Positions 28,574 through 39,830 of a stretch of 64,000 nucleotides of DNA are shown one piece after another. The notes under the pieces were generated by a model. That model did no database searches, was not told where the DNA came from, and saw nothing but the letters and a program-made list of their open reading frames with translations. Positions within the stretch are counted from its first letter, which is position 1. Every line of letters starts with the position of its first letter. The DNA comes from Symsagittifera roscoffensis (Eukaryota; Xenacoelomorpha; Acoela; Convolutidae): the NCBI RefSeq assembly GCF_963678635.1, contig NC_087063.1:62349850-62413849 (forward strand), given 5' to 3'. The position numbers and the translations under genes were made by a program.

Positions 28574-29009
28574 CTGCAGGGGCGGATTCAGGATTTTTTC
28601 TCGAGGGGGAGGCGGATTTTCAAAAAATGTTCGAAAACTTTGACGACCTTTTTTTAGGTCGACCAAAATGATTTTTTGAGCTCTCCTAAAGCACTAAAAA
28701 GACGCTGTTGTGGCTAAGATTTAAATAAGATTTCTGCGCCTCACGATAATTTTTGAAAAAAAAACAGGTCAAAAAAGCCGTTTTTGGGCACCTTTTGAAA
28801 AATTTTGACAAAAAAAAACGCTTTTTTTTGCGCGTGCGCTCCCCCTCAAAGTTAGTATATATTGGCGCCCAGGGCACCTTTAGGAAAAAATTTTAGAGTC
28901 CGTCGTCCAAAAATGGATTTCTTAAAAAGTACCAAAGGGTCGGCAGGGTTTCGAATCCCTGAAAAAAAGCGTCCGCCTCAAAACGCCCCCCCCCCTAAAT
29001 CCGCCCCTG
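28574..29009. mobile_element. hAT-type MITE in last ANKEF1 intron
   Basis: 436-bp non-autonomous element. The left end contains CAGGGGCGGATTCAG and the right end AATCCGCCCCTG, near-perfect inverted repeats. A perfect 8-bp target duplication ATTGTCTG flanks it (28566-28573, 29010-29017). The interior shares GTTAGTATATATTG and AAAAATGGATTTCTTAAAA-type blocks with the 6546-6790 element in inverted orientation. No coding capacity. Confidence 0.85.
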
Positions 29010-30612
29010 ATTGTCTGCAAAAATAGCATTTTTGACAAAAAGTATAAAATTATTAAAATGTATTACATGAAACAAAACTTCACAAACACCTTGAGAAATT
29101 ATAACCCAAGTTATATCTAAATGTTCATAATAATTAATTGGTGAACAATTTTCCGAATAATAAAAAACATGTTTGAAATGCACAAATTCTCAGTTATGAC
29201 ATGTGAAAATTTGATCTGTTTTGTTTTAAAGTAAACTCGAGCAAAATTTTTAGTGACACGATATTTTTGTTTCAGACATAATAAACTTCAATTTCTTCTA
29301 TTATCCCATGATTGGGAGCTAGGAAATTAGGAGAAAACCTTAATAGACAAAATTGTAAGAAAAAATGAAGTTCAGAGGATAATTGTTCTTTGCAAAACTG
29401 ACGTTTATGCTTACGTTCTAGTCACATCAATACAAAAAAAAATGATAAAATCTCAAAACTGATCATAAATATTATATACGTTTTCATAAATGTTTTTCAT
29501 AAAGTAATAAATGCAAATAGTTCTTTGCTTTTTTAAAACGCTTGAAATATTTTGATGTGATATGTAGTAATCTAATTTGCGCTTACGAAAACTCAAACAA
29601 AAATCCTTTTGGAGTCGGTAAATATTTCTCATCGAATTCTCGTAATTCAACAATAGCGAAGTCGCCTGATATCCGTTCCAATATTAACGTCCAATTTTCT
29701 TGCCGTTTATCCCCTAGATTGTAGTTAAGGCATGCAAAACCAGGCGACAGGCATTTTACTTTTGGCACACAACTTTTTGGGCTGAAAAATTAGGCGACAA
29801 GCAAAATTGGTCTAAATAATAGAATGGAGTTCAACGAGTTGACGGAATTACAAATATGAGAATTGTGTGAAAGTGTCCTCAGACCACAGGTAATTTTTGT
29901 TTCCAGCTTTCCTAAACGTAAATAAAAAGAACTTACTACACGGCGCATTTGTATAACTTATGCGTTCCCGCATTTAAGAAAAATGACAACAAATCGATTA
30001 TAATGGATTTTGGTGGTCTACAATGTTGTAAATATAATCGATTTCCATGTTACGTTCAGACAACAAAATTGGACTAAAGTTGGATTTAAATCCATTTTTT
30101 TCTCGCCAAAACAATTGCTTTATAATTCTTTTGGAATCCATCATAATGGATATAATAATAAGTAGGTAATCACATTAAAATGGATTTACTTACTCTTTAT
30201 TTTTGTTTCGCGCGTCGTGCAAAATTTTGCAAGATTTTCTGCATTTATCAAGTGAGTTTTGCGGAAACTTTGCAAAGTGAGTGTACGGCTTAATCCATTT
30301 CTAAACCTAAACTCAAATTGCAAAAAAATTCCGTTAAGCTCTCCCTCCCCCACCTAACTTTTGCCCCTTTGCTCCCCTTCAATCCCCCTTACGTTTGCCC
30401 CTTTGCTCCTCCCCCACTGAACCCCCCCCCCCCACCTGAACACCCCTCACTTGAAACCTCCCACCACTTGAGTAATATTAATCCACTTTTAATTGATTAT
30501 AATCGATTTGTTTTCACTTTTGTGGACACTGACAAGGAAACTCAATTATAATCGATTTTTATTGATGAAACTTCAGTGGGGGTTTGCTAATGCAATTTAG
30601 TATTTACAAATT

Positions 30613-31180
30613 AACAAGACTGCTCGTATCAGTGCGAAGCCCTAAATGTTCCGACTGCCTTTTGAGTTTTATGGAGCAGTAATAACAAAAAAAAATAAAT
30701 GTAATAAAATAAAATGAAATTTTTATTTTTTCTAAATTTTGAAAAATTTCTTATGAAAAACATCCCCCTACACGCCATATAAAGTACAAAAGGATATATT
30801 TTGCTCCTTGAAACAATTGAATTATGGCGAATAAGCTTCTTTCAACCAATTTGGAACGATTTGTAAAACGGATTAAATATCCGCTTACGCGTTAATAGCG
30901 CGAAATATATTGCGCGTTAATTGACCAAATTGGCCAAAATGGCAATCTTTAAACCCCCATAACTTTACAAAAAATGCGTTGAAATAGGTGAAATAGTGTT
31001 TCAAGTTTAAGCTCAGGACAACAATAGTTTTCGAATGATATAAAAAAATTTTGTCAAAAATGGCTAGTTAAAAGTCGAATATTGTCTGAAGAAAAAAAAC
31101 CCACCCCGAGCACAAATATTCCGTTACTTTCGTATCGAAAATCGGAACAATTACTTTCGTATCGAAAGTCGGAACAATAA
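30613..31180 (+). repeat. R1 repeat in unit A
   Basis: About 0.57-kb R1 copy from AACAAGACTGCTCGTATCAG to GTCGGAACAATAA. Internal landmarks are ACGCGTTAATAGCGCG with its partner CGCGTTAATT, CAAATTGGCCAAAATGGCAA, and the right hairpin CTTTCGTATCGAAAG. In this copy the left mini-hairpin is weakened (CAGTGCGAAGCCCTA). Ends just 190 bp upstream of the terminal exon of ANKEF1. Confidence 0.75.
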
Positions 31181-31368
31181 TTTACTATCTTTTAGAGCTG
31201 AAAACGTCGACATATTTTGAGGTTTAAGCACTATTTGCACCAGCGTGACTTCGTTTTCAAAAACCTCTGTCCAGGTTCCGTTTTATTTGGACCGCCTAAC
31301 ATAATTTAACAACTTGAAATTTAATAACCAGTTTTATAGACTAGAAAAATCAGAAGCTACATTTGCAG

Positions 31369-31562
31369 GCACGAAATACGACAAAGAAGATATCACATAT
31401 AATCCCGGAAGATGGTGGGTCAAAATGAGGTCAACTGATGACCTTTTGAAGGAGCGCCAGATCTTGAGGTCACAGCATACATGGGAACATGACTTCCCGA
31501 AGACGTTCAAAATGCCTTTCCCCAAACACATTGAGGAACAGGCCAAGAAATTTGACGTTTAA
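31369..31562 (+). CDS. ANKEF1: ANKEF1 terminal exon, copy A
   Basis: Terminal coding exon with acceptor ctacatttgcAG and stop TAA at 31560-31562. It completes the Gly codon opened by the exon ending at 26828 and encodes TKYDKEDITYNPGRWWVKMR, STDDLLKERQILRSQHTWEH and DFPKTFKMPFPKHIEEQAKK, ending FDV. The W..-LLKER-..R..HTWEHDF..-MPFPK pattern matches the C terminus of ANKEF1 proteins. An in-frame ATG at 31314 lies upstream of the acceptor and is not needed as a start. An identical coding exon is present at 36610. Confidence 0.88.
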
Positions 31563-31908
31563 TTTTTAAACCTAATCCAGAAATGAAGGAGGAATGAAGT
31601 AATTCAAAACGTTTGACCCGGATAGTTTTCAACAAGTTGAAGCCGTTTGATTGATATTTTTTTAGCTACCGTGATATTTAAGTCGGAGTTTTTGCTTTTC
31701 CTGTACTTTTATCAGTGTTTTCACTTCAAAATTATGCCCTCTAAAATAATCAAAAATAGATTTAACTGTTCGAGAAATTAATTTAAATAACCAGATGTGT
31801 TATGCTTTTCCTAGGAATAGAAAAAGAATTATTTTCTCAAAAAATATCCAGTAAGCAACCACGAAAAATTTATTAACTTGAATATGAAAAATGATGGCCG
31901 TTGTTTAG

Positions 31909-32270
31909 CAACTTTTCGCTACTAGCGATGCGTTGTCAGAAAAAAATTAGATGGTATCACTTAAAACTACTTGAGTTTTGAGCCGAATCAATGTGCAACT
32001 TTTCGCTTCTAGCGATGCGTTGTCAGAAAAAAATTAGATGGTATCACTTAAAACTACTTGAGTTTTGAGCCGAATCAATGTGCAACTTTTCGCTACTAGC
32101 GATGCATTGTCAGAAAAAAATTAGATGGTATCACTTAAAACTACTTGAGTTTTGAGCCGAATCAATGTGCAACTTTTCGCTTCTAGCGATGCGTTGTCAG
32201 AAAAAAATTAGATGGTATCACTTAAAACTACTTGAGTGTTGAGCCGAATCAATGAGCCGAATCAATTTGC
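31909..32270 (+). repeat. 87-bp minisatellite, unit A
   Basis: Four tandem units with exact 87-bp period (CAACTTTTCGCT starts at 31909, 31996, 32083, 32170). Each contains TTCGCT-ACT-AGCGA, a small hairpin, then TCAGAAAAAAATTAGATGG and ACTTGAGTTTTGAGCCGAA. The second and fourth units carry the CTTCTAGCG variant. It lies in what would be the 3' UTR or downstream of the terminal exon. Confidence 0.9.
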
Positions 32271-32649
32271 AACAAATAAATATCGCAGAATTAAGTTTAT
32301 TTTTTTTCAGTTTGGGACATGATTATGTTTTGAAAAGAACCGGCAAGTCTAATTGAAATTGATTAGACTTCGTTATTTAAAAAGTTCGTTATTTAAAAAG
32401 AAGTTCGATATCTAGAAATGAAACCCATAATAAAAAATATTTAAATAAATCTATTTTCTAACACCACAGTAACACTCACGGAAAATTTATAAATATTCTC
32501 TATGAATAGTTGTTGATTATACTCTTAGCATAGTTATTGAATACTTTAACGCATAATTTAAGCAATTTTAGTAGGAATACAATTTTCAACAGACCACCCG
32601 AGTTGAAGTCACACAGAAAATTATTACTTCTCCAGAAATTTATTAGTAA

Positions 32650-32915
32650 AACATCAGTTCTGTATCAGATTCTGGCAAGTGGCAATTTATCTCTGATCAG
32701 AGATAAATCAGAGAAAAAAAACCGCAGTTCAGCTTTTTTCTGATCAGGGGTTTTGTTCTGATAATTCTCTGATCAGAATAAAATCAGAGTTATCGTTCTG
32801 ATACTTCTCCGATCATAGTAAAATCACAAATTTTGCTCTGTTTATTTCTATGGCCAGAAAAAATCAGAAATATTGTTCTGTTATTTCTATGATCAAAAAT
32901 CGAATCAGAAAAAAA
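32650..32915 (+). repeat. Degenerate TCTGATCAGA minisatellite, unit A
   Basis: Five or so diverged units of about 45-55 bp built on TTCTGATAATTCTCTGATCA and AAAATCAGAGTTAT. The TCTGATCAGA core is palindromic, so neighbouring units can also pair as hairpins. Unit B repeats the array at about 37890-38155. Confidence 0.7.
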
Positions 32916-33064
32916 ATCATAACAGCATTTTTTTGTATAAAACTCAAAAAAATCTCAAGAAAACCAAATTCCGCGCCTTGACTTTGATAAAATTATTTGG
33001 TTGGGCTGATTTCAAAAACATTTTCGGCGTTCTTATTGAAGATTAATCAAAGATTTTCCGACTG

Positions 33065-33474
33065 CAGTGGCTCCTCCCTCAGGGATTTGACCTAAACAAC
33101 AACCAAAGGTTACCCTTTGTGAGTTTATATTTTTGGCTGCAAATTTTTTGGTTGGAAATCCATTTTTGGCCGCACAACCCGTAAATATTACTAAAGGCGC
33201 CTTTGGCGCCATTTTTTACTAATTTTGAAGGGAGACGCGCACCGAAAAGACGCAATTTTTTGGGCAACAAACTTCCAAAAAGTGCCAAAAATAGAACTTT
33301 TTACCTGTTTTTTTTTTCAAAAATGTTCATGCGGCGCAGAAAGTTTGCAAAAATGAGGCATTTATAGAGTTCTGGGAGCGCTCGAAAAATCAATGGGGTT
33401 CACCTAAAAAAATCGACAAAGCTTTCGAAAATTTTTGAAAGTCTGCCCCTGAGAAAAAACTAAATCTGCTCCTG
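33065..33474. mobile_element. Decayed hAT-like MITE, unit A
   Basis: Contains CAGTGGCTCCTCCCTCAGGG at the left, GGCGCCTTTGGCGCC near 33195, a block ACTAATTTTGAAGGGAGACGCGC like that of the two intact MITEs, and TCTGCCCCTG...ATCTGCTCCTG at the right. No target duplication is detectable. The B-unit counterpart is about 38305-38713. Confidence 0.5.
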
Positions 33475-33701
33475 CTATTAACAGGATATAGAGTGATTTT
33501 CTTTAATTTGTCTGGTTTTAGTGGCTAGGAAACAGAAACTTTGTACTAATCGAAACAAATTGTCTTCATTTTTGGCTTAGTCTTTTTATATCCTTTATCT
33601 ATTGTTTTCATGCAATATACGGTCCGAGCCAAGTTTATCGGTTTCTCAAAAAACAATTATGAGTCAAAAGTCTTCAAATTATGATTCAGCTAGATAATAT
33701 A

Positions 33702-34437
33702 AACAAGACTGCTCGTATCAGGGCGAAGCCCTGAATGTTCCGACTGCCTTTTAGGATTTTTGGAGCAGTAAAAACAAAAAAAATTAAATGTAATAAAATG
33801 AAACTTTTTTTCTGTAAAATTTGAAATGTTCTTTGAAAATCAACCCCCACACGCCATTTAAAGTACAAAAGAATAGTTTTCGCTCCTTGTAAGAAATCAA
33901 TTATTGCAATAAACTTCTTTCAACCAATTTGGAACGATTTCTAAGACGGATTAAATCTCCGCTTACGCGTTAATAGCGCGAAATATATCGCGCGTTGGCT
34001 CTTTTTCCTTTTCCCCCCACCTGCAAATTTTCATCTTTTAAATTACTGTTAATCTTGTCCAATTATCATAAAAATTGACATGCAGACTAATTAGGCAAAG
34101 ACAAACATATTTAGTCCTCATTATTAACCTTGTAAAACCACTTGTTAGACCATAAATTTCATGTTGTTGTGAGGTGGGGGGAAAAGGAAAAAGAGCCCGC
34201 GCGTTAATTGTCACAAATTGGCCAAAATGGCAATCTTTAAACCCCAAAGCTTTACGAAAAATGATCACAGTTGAAAAATCTTTTCAAATTTAAGCTCAGG
34301 ACAACAATACCTTTCGAATATTATAAAAAAATTTAGTTCAAAATAGCGAATTAAAAAGTCGAAATTTGTTTGAAGAAAAAAAAACCCAACCCGAACACAA
34401 ATATTCCGTTATTTTCGTATCAAAAAGTCGCAACAAT
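33702..34437 (+). repeat. R1 repeat interrupted by a MITE, unit A
   Basis: R1 copy with the perfect left mini-hairpin CAGGGCGAAGCCCTG (near 33719), interrupted at its CGCGCGTT palindrome by the 201-bp MITE at 33997-34197, and ending near 34437 with an eroded right hairpin. Unit B counterpart is 38941-39676. Confidence 0.8.
33997..34197. mobile_element. 201-bp GGCTC MITE with 26-bp perfect TIRs, unit A
   Basis: Starts GGCTCTTTTTCCTTTTCCCC and ends with the exact reverse complement of its first 26 bases. An 8-bp target duplication CGCGCGTT flanks it (33989-33996, 34198-34205). 8-bp duplications point to hAT, P or Merlin-type transposases; GG-starting ends are more Merlin- than hAT-like, but I cannot decide. 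Duplicated at 39235-39435. Confidence 0.88.
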
Positions 34438-34592
34438 TAACTTAAGCGCAAGGTTTAACCCAAAGTCTTACATATCTGCTGAGAAAACGGCAAAAATTTG
34501 TAAACAGATTTGTTCATTCTCTCGGTTGAAAACTAGAGGTTGCAATATATTTGAACATTGACGGTAGCAGAATCTAGTTGATAACAGAAATA

Positions 34593-35261
34593 CAGTGCTG
34601 ATTTAAATTAACCGGACAAAACGCGTTAAACTTGAAATTTAAAACGCATTTTTCTCAAATTGGGTTGAGTTTAGGTGAAAACTTATGAAGACAAAACTTA
34701 CTTAAAATTTTAGCAGGATTAATATGGCTTAGTTTGTTTTGCGAAAGTCGGGCCCAAATCCTTACCCTAAAAATGGGTCATTTTAGCTTTTCTTAGTTAA
34801 TCAAAAATTACGCCGAAAATACAAAGTCAATCACAGACATAACTATATTAGAGTGAGCCCCTTACGTAGCCTAAAAAAATTTAAGAAGGGTAATTTCTCC
34901 AAAAAAATTGTTTAAAAATTGTTTTTAAATAAAAAGTTGGTATTTTATATAGTAAAAATGATCTTTTTTGTCTATAAAACAAAAATAAATTAATTTATAC
35001 AATGTTTTAGAGAAAATTCTTTTCCTAAAATTCGTTGGGCTTTGTAAATAGCTCACTTTGATATAATTATGTCTGTGATCGACTGGGTATTTTATGCGTA
35101 GTTTTTGATTATTTAGGAAAAGCCAAATTGACCCATTTTTGGGGTAAAATTTTGGGCCCGAATTTCGCAAAACAATTAAAACCATATTAATTCTGCTAAA
35201 ATTTTAAGCAAGTTTCCTCCTCATAAGTTTTCACCTAAGCTCAACCCAATTTGAGAGAAAA
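34593..35261. mobile_element. Foldback element, right end truncated, unit A
   Basis: Same element as 39831-40554, starting CAGTGCTGATTTAAATTAAC, but its right arm stops about 60 bp short where unit B begins. The missing outer end shows the duplication breakpoint is inside this element. Confidence 0.8.
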
Positions 35262-36609
35262 ATGACAACAAATCGATTATAATGGATTTTGGTGGTCTAC
35301 AATGTTGTAAATATAATCGATTTCCATGTTACGTTCAGACAACAAAATTGGACTAAAGTTGGATTTAAATCCATTTTTTTCTCGCCAAAACAATTGCTTT
35401 ATAATTCTTTTGGAATCCATCATAATGGATATAATAATAAGTAGGTAATCACATTAAAATGGATTTACTTACTCTTTATTTTTGTTTCGCGCGTCGTGCA
35501 AAATTTTGCAAGATTTTCTGCATTTATCAAGTGAGTTTTGCGGAAACTTTGCAAAGTGAGTGTACGGCTTAATCCATTTCTAAACCTAAACTCAAATTGC
35601 AAAAAAATTCCGTTCAGCTCTCCCTCCCCCACCTAACTTTTGCCCCTTTGCTCGCCTTCAATCCCCCTTACGTTTGCCCCTTTGCTCCTCCCCCCACTGA
35701 ACCCCCCCAACCTGAACACCCCTCACTTGAAACCTCCCACCACTTGAGTAATATTAATCCACTTTTAATTGATTATAATCGATTTGTTTTCACTTTTGTG
35801 GACACTGACAAGGAAACTCAATTATAATCGATTTTTATTGATGAAACTCCAGTGGGGGTTTGCTAATGCAATTTAGTATTTACAAATTAACAAGACTGCT
35901 CGTATCAGTGCGAAGCCCTAAATGTTCCGACTGCCTTTTGAATTTTATGGAGCAGTAATAACAAAAAAAATTAAATGTAATAAAATAAAATTTTGAAAAA
36001 CATCCCCCTACACGCCATATAAAGTACAAAAGGATAGATTTTGCTCCTTGAAACAATTGAATTATGGCGAATAAGCTTCTTTCAACCAATTTGGAACGAT
36101 TTGTAAAACGGATTAAATATCCGCTTACGCGTTAATAGCGCGAAATATATTGCGCGTTAATTGACCAAATTGGCCAAAATGGCAATCTTTAAACCCCCAT
36201 AACTTTACAAAAAATGCGTTGAAATAGGTAAAATAGTGTTTCAAGTTTAAGCTCAGGACAACAATAGTTTTCGAATGATATAAAAAATTTTTGTCAAAAA
36301 TGGCTAGTTAAAAGTCGAATATTGTCTGAAGAAAAAAAAACCCACCCCGAGCACAAATATTCCGTTACTTTCGTATCGAAAATCGGAACAATTACTTTCG
36401 TATCGAAAGTCGGAACAATAATTTACTATCTTTTAGAGCTGAAAACGTCGACATATTTTGAGGTTTAAGCACTATTTGCACCAGCGTGACTTCGTTTTCA
36501 AAAACCTCTGTCCAGGTTCCGTTTTATTTGGACCGCCTAACATAATTTAACAACTTGAAATTTAATAACCAGTTTTATAGACAAGAAAAATCAGAAGCTA
36601 CATTTGCAG

Positions 36610-36803
36610 GCACGAAATACGACAAAGAAGATATCACATATAATCCCGGAAGATGGTGGGTCAAAATGAGGTCAACTGATGACCTTTTGAAGGAGCGCCA
36701 GATCTTGAGGTCACAGCATACATGGGAACATGACTTCCCGAAGACGTTCAAAATGCCTTTCCCCAAACACATTGAGGAACAGGCCAAGAAATTTGACGTT
36801 TAA
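36610..36803 (+). CDS. ANKEF1: ANKEF1 terminal exon, copy B (duplicated)
   Basis: Duplicate of the terminal exon, with intact acceptor ctacatttgcAG and TAA stop at 36801-36803; the coding part appears identical to 31369-31562. The exon ending at 26828 could splice to either copy and make the same protein C terminus with a different 3' UTR context. Without transcript data it could equally be silent. An A-to-T difference upstream (GACAAGAAA versus GACTAGAAA) is outside the exon. Confidence 0.8.
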
Positions 36804-37147
36804 TTTTTAAACCTAATCCAGAAATGAAGGAGGAATGAAGTAATTCAAAACGTTTGACCCGGATAGTTTTCAACAAGTTGAAGCCGTTTGATTGATATTT
36901 TTTTAGCTACCGTGATATTTAAGTCGGAGTTTTTGCTTTTCCTGTACTTTTATCAGTGTTTTCACTTCAAAATTATGCCCTCTAAAATAATCAAAAATAG
37001 ATTTAACTGTTCGAGAAATTAATTTAAATAACCAGATGTGTTATGCTTTTCCTAGGAATAGAAAAAGAATTATTTTCTCAAAAAATATCCAGTAAGCAAC
37101 CACGAAAAATTTATTAACTTGAATATGAAAAATGATGGCCGTTGTTT

Positions 37148-37512
37148 AGCAACTTTTCGCTACTAGCGATGCGTTGTCAGAAAAAAATTAGATGGTATCA
37201 CTTAAAACTACTTGAGTTTTGAGCCGAATCAATGTGCAACTTTTCGCTACTAGCGATGCGTTGTCAGAAAAAAATTAGATGGTATCACTTAAAACTACTT
37301 GAGTTTTGAGCCGAATCAATGTACAACTTTTCGCTACTAGCGATACATTGTCAGAAAAACATTAGATGGTATCACTTAAAACTACTTGAGTTTTGAGCCG
37401 AATCAATGTGCAACTTTTCGCTTCTAGCGATGCGTTGTCAGAAAAAAATTAGATGGTATCACTTAAAACTACTTGAGTGTTGAGCCGAATCAATGAGCCG
37501 AATCAATTTGCA
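37148..37512 (+). repeat. 87-bp minisatellite, unit B
   Basis: Four units with the same 87-bp period as at 31909. The unit order of the CTACTAGCG and CTTCTAGCG variants differs from array A in the second unit, and the third carries GCGATACATTG, showing independent drift or gene conversion since duplication. Confidence 0.88.
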
Positions 37513-38940
37513 ACAAATAAATATCGCAGAATTAAGTTTATTTTTTTTCAGTTCGGGACATGATTATGTTTTGAAAAGAACCGGCAAGTCTAATTGAAAT
37601 TGATTAGACTTCGTTATTTAAAAAGTTCGTTATTTAAAAAGAAGTTCGATATCTAGAAATGAAACCCATAATAAAAAATATTTAAATAAATCTATTTTCT
37701 AACACCACAGTAACACTCACGGAAAATTTATAAATATTCTCTATTAATAGTTGTTGATTATACTCTTAGCATAGTTATTGAATACTTTAACGCATAATTT
37801 AAGCAATTTTAGTAGGAATACAATTTTCAACAGACCACCCGAGTTGAAGTCACACAGAAAATTATTACTTCTCCAGAAATTTATTAGTAAAACATCAGTT
37901 CTGTATCAGATTCTGGCAAGTGGCAATTTATCTCTGATCAGAGATAAATCAGAGAAAAAAAACCGCAGTTCAGCTTTTTTCTGATCAGGGGTTTTGTTCT
38001 GATAATTCTCTGATCAGAATAAAATCAGAGTTATCGTTCTGATACTTCTCCGATCATAGTAAAATCACAAATTTTGCTCTGTTTATTTCTATGGCCAGAA
38101 AAAATCAGAAATATTGTTCTGTTATTTCTATGATCAAAAATCGAATCAGAAAAAAATCATAACAGCATTTTTTTGTATAAAACTCAAAAAAATCTCAAGA
38201 AAACCAAATTCCGCGCCTTGACTTTGATAAAATTATTTGGTTGGGCTGATTTCAAAAACATTTTTGGCGTTCTTATTGAAGATTAATCAAAGATTTTCCG
38301 ACTGCAGTGGCTCCTCCCTCAGGGATTTGACCTACTCACCAACCAAAGGTTACCCTTTGTGAGTTTATATTTTTGGCTGCAAATTTTTTGGTTGGAAATC
38401 CATTTTTGGCCGCACAACCCGTAAATATTACTAAAGGCGCCTTTGGCGCCATTTTATACTAATTTTGAAGGGAGACGCGCACCGAAAAGACGCAATTTTT
38501 TGGGCAACAAACTTCCAAAAAGTGCCAAAAATAGAACTTTTTACCTGTTTTTTTTTCAAAAATGTTCATGCGGCGCAGAAAGTTTGCAAAAATGAGGCAT
38601 TTATAGAGTTCTGGGAGCGCTCGAAAAATCAATGGGGTTCACCTAAAAAAATCGACAAAGCTTTCGAAAATTTTTGAAAGTCTGCCCCTGAGAAAAATCT
38701 AAATCTGCTCCTGCTATTAACAGGATATAGAGTGATTTTCTTTAATTTGTCTGGTTTTAGTGGCTAGGAAACAGAAACTTTGTACTAATCGAAACAAATT
38801 GTCTTCATTTTTGGCTTAGTCTTTTTATATCCTTTATCTATTGTTTTCATGCAATATACGGTCCGAGCCAAGTTTATCGGTTTCTCAAAAAACTATTATG
38901 AGTCAAAAGTCTTCAAATTATGATTCAGCTAGATAATATA

Positions 38941-39676
38941 AACAAGACTGCTCGTATCAGGGCGAAGCCCTGAATGTTCCGACTGCCTTTTAGGATTTTT
39001 GGAGCAGTAAAAACAAAAAAATTAAATGTAATAAAACGAAACTTTTTTTCTGTAAAATTTGAAATGTTCTTTGAAAATCAACCCCCACACGCCATTTAAA
39101 GTACAAAAGAATAGTTTTCGCTCCTTGTAAGAAATCAATTATTGCAATAAACTTCTTTCAACCAATTTGGAACGATTTCTAAGACGGATTAAATCTCCGC
39201 TTACGCGTTAATAGCGCGAAATATATCGCGCGTTGGCTCTTTTTCCTTTTCCCCCCACCTGCAAATTTTCATCTTTTAAATTACTGTTAATCTTGTCCAA
39301 TTATCATAAAAATTGACATGCAGACTGATTAGGCAAAGACAAACATATTTAGTCCTCATAATTAACCTTGTAAAACCACTTGTTAGACCATAAATTTCAT
39401 GTTGTTGTGAGGTGGGGGGAAAAGGAAAAAGAGCCCGCGCGTTAATTGTCACAAATTGGCCAAAATGGCAATCTTTAAACCCCATAGCTTTACGAAAAAT
39501 GATCACAGGTGAAACATCTTTTCAAATTTAAGCTCAGGACAACAATACCTTTCGAATATTATAAAAAAATTTAGTTCAAAATAGCGAATTAAAAAGTCGA
39601 AATTTGTTTGAAGAAAAAAAAACCCAACCCGAACACAAATATTCCGTTATTTTCGTATAAAAAAGTCGCAACAATT
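38941..39676 (+). repeat. R1 repeat interrupted by a MITE, unit B
   Basis: Duplicate of 33702-34437, with CAGGGCGAAGCCCTG at the left and the 201-bp MITE at 39235-39435 (target duplication CGCGCGTT at 39227-39234 and 39436-39443). Confidence 0.8.
39235..39435. mobile_element. 201-bp GGCTC MITE, unit B
   Basis: Same MITE as 33997-34197, same length, same 26-bp terminal inverted repeats and the same target site. It therefore predates the segmental duplication. Confidence 0.85.
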
Positions 39677-39830
39677 AGCTTAAGCGCAAGGTTTAACCCA
39701 AAATCATACATATCTGCTGAGAAAACGGCAAAAATTTGTAAACAGATTTGTTCATTCTCTCGGTTGAAAACTAGAGGTTGCAATATATTTGAACATTGAC
39801 GGTAGCAGAATCTAGTTGATAACAGAAATA

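Larger units (their letters stand above)
26829..31368. repeat. Last ANKEF1 intron with MITE and repeats
   Basis: About 4.5 kb. It contains an AT-rich palindromic zone near 27050-27265 (ATACAATTT...AAATTGTAT), an R2 fragment at about 27545-27725, the hAT MITE at 28574-29009, the start of the tandem duplication at 29983 with an R2 copy (29983-30590), and an R1 copy (30613-31180). I see no exon in 26829-31368; ORFs such as 29542-29724 and 30318-30551 have no support. Confidence 0.55.
29983..35261 (+). repeat. Segmental tandem duplication, unit A
   Basis: Unit A (about 5.28 kb) and unit B (35262-~40497) match almost base for base from the AATGACAACAAATCG start to the CAACCCAATTTGAGA end. Unit A carries about 36 bp absent from B (near 30720-30755). 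Both include the terminal ANKEF1 exon, one R2 copy, two R1 copies, two minisatellites, a GGCTC MITE and a foldback element. At the A/B junction the foldback element of A is cut off about 60 bp before its end, while B's is complete. AGAAAAA occurs at the left edge, the junction and the right edge, suggesting microhomology at the breakpoint. Confidence 0.92.

Noticed and set aside
31314-31562. 82-aa ORF starting MKFNNQFYRLEKSE as an independent small gene (also 36555-36803)
   Set aside because: Its C-terminal 63 residues are the ANKEF1 terminal exon; the first part lies before a good splice acceptor (ctacatttgcAG) in phase with the preceding exon.
31909-32270. CRISPR-like array
   Set aside because: Units are directly adjacent 87-bp tandem copies with no variable spacers, in a eukaryotic sequence; it is a minisatellite.
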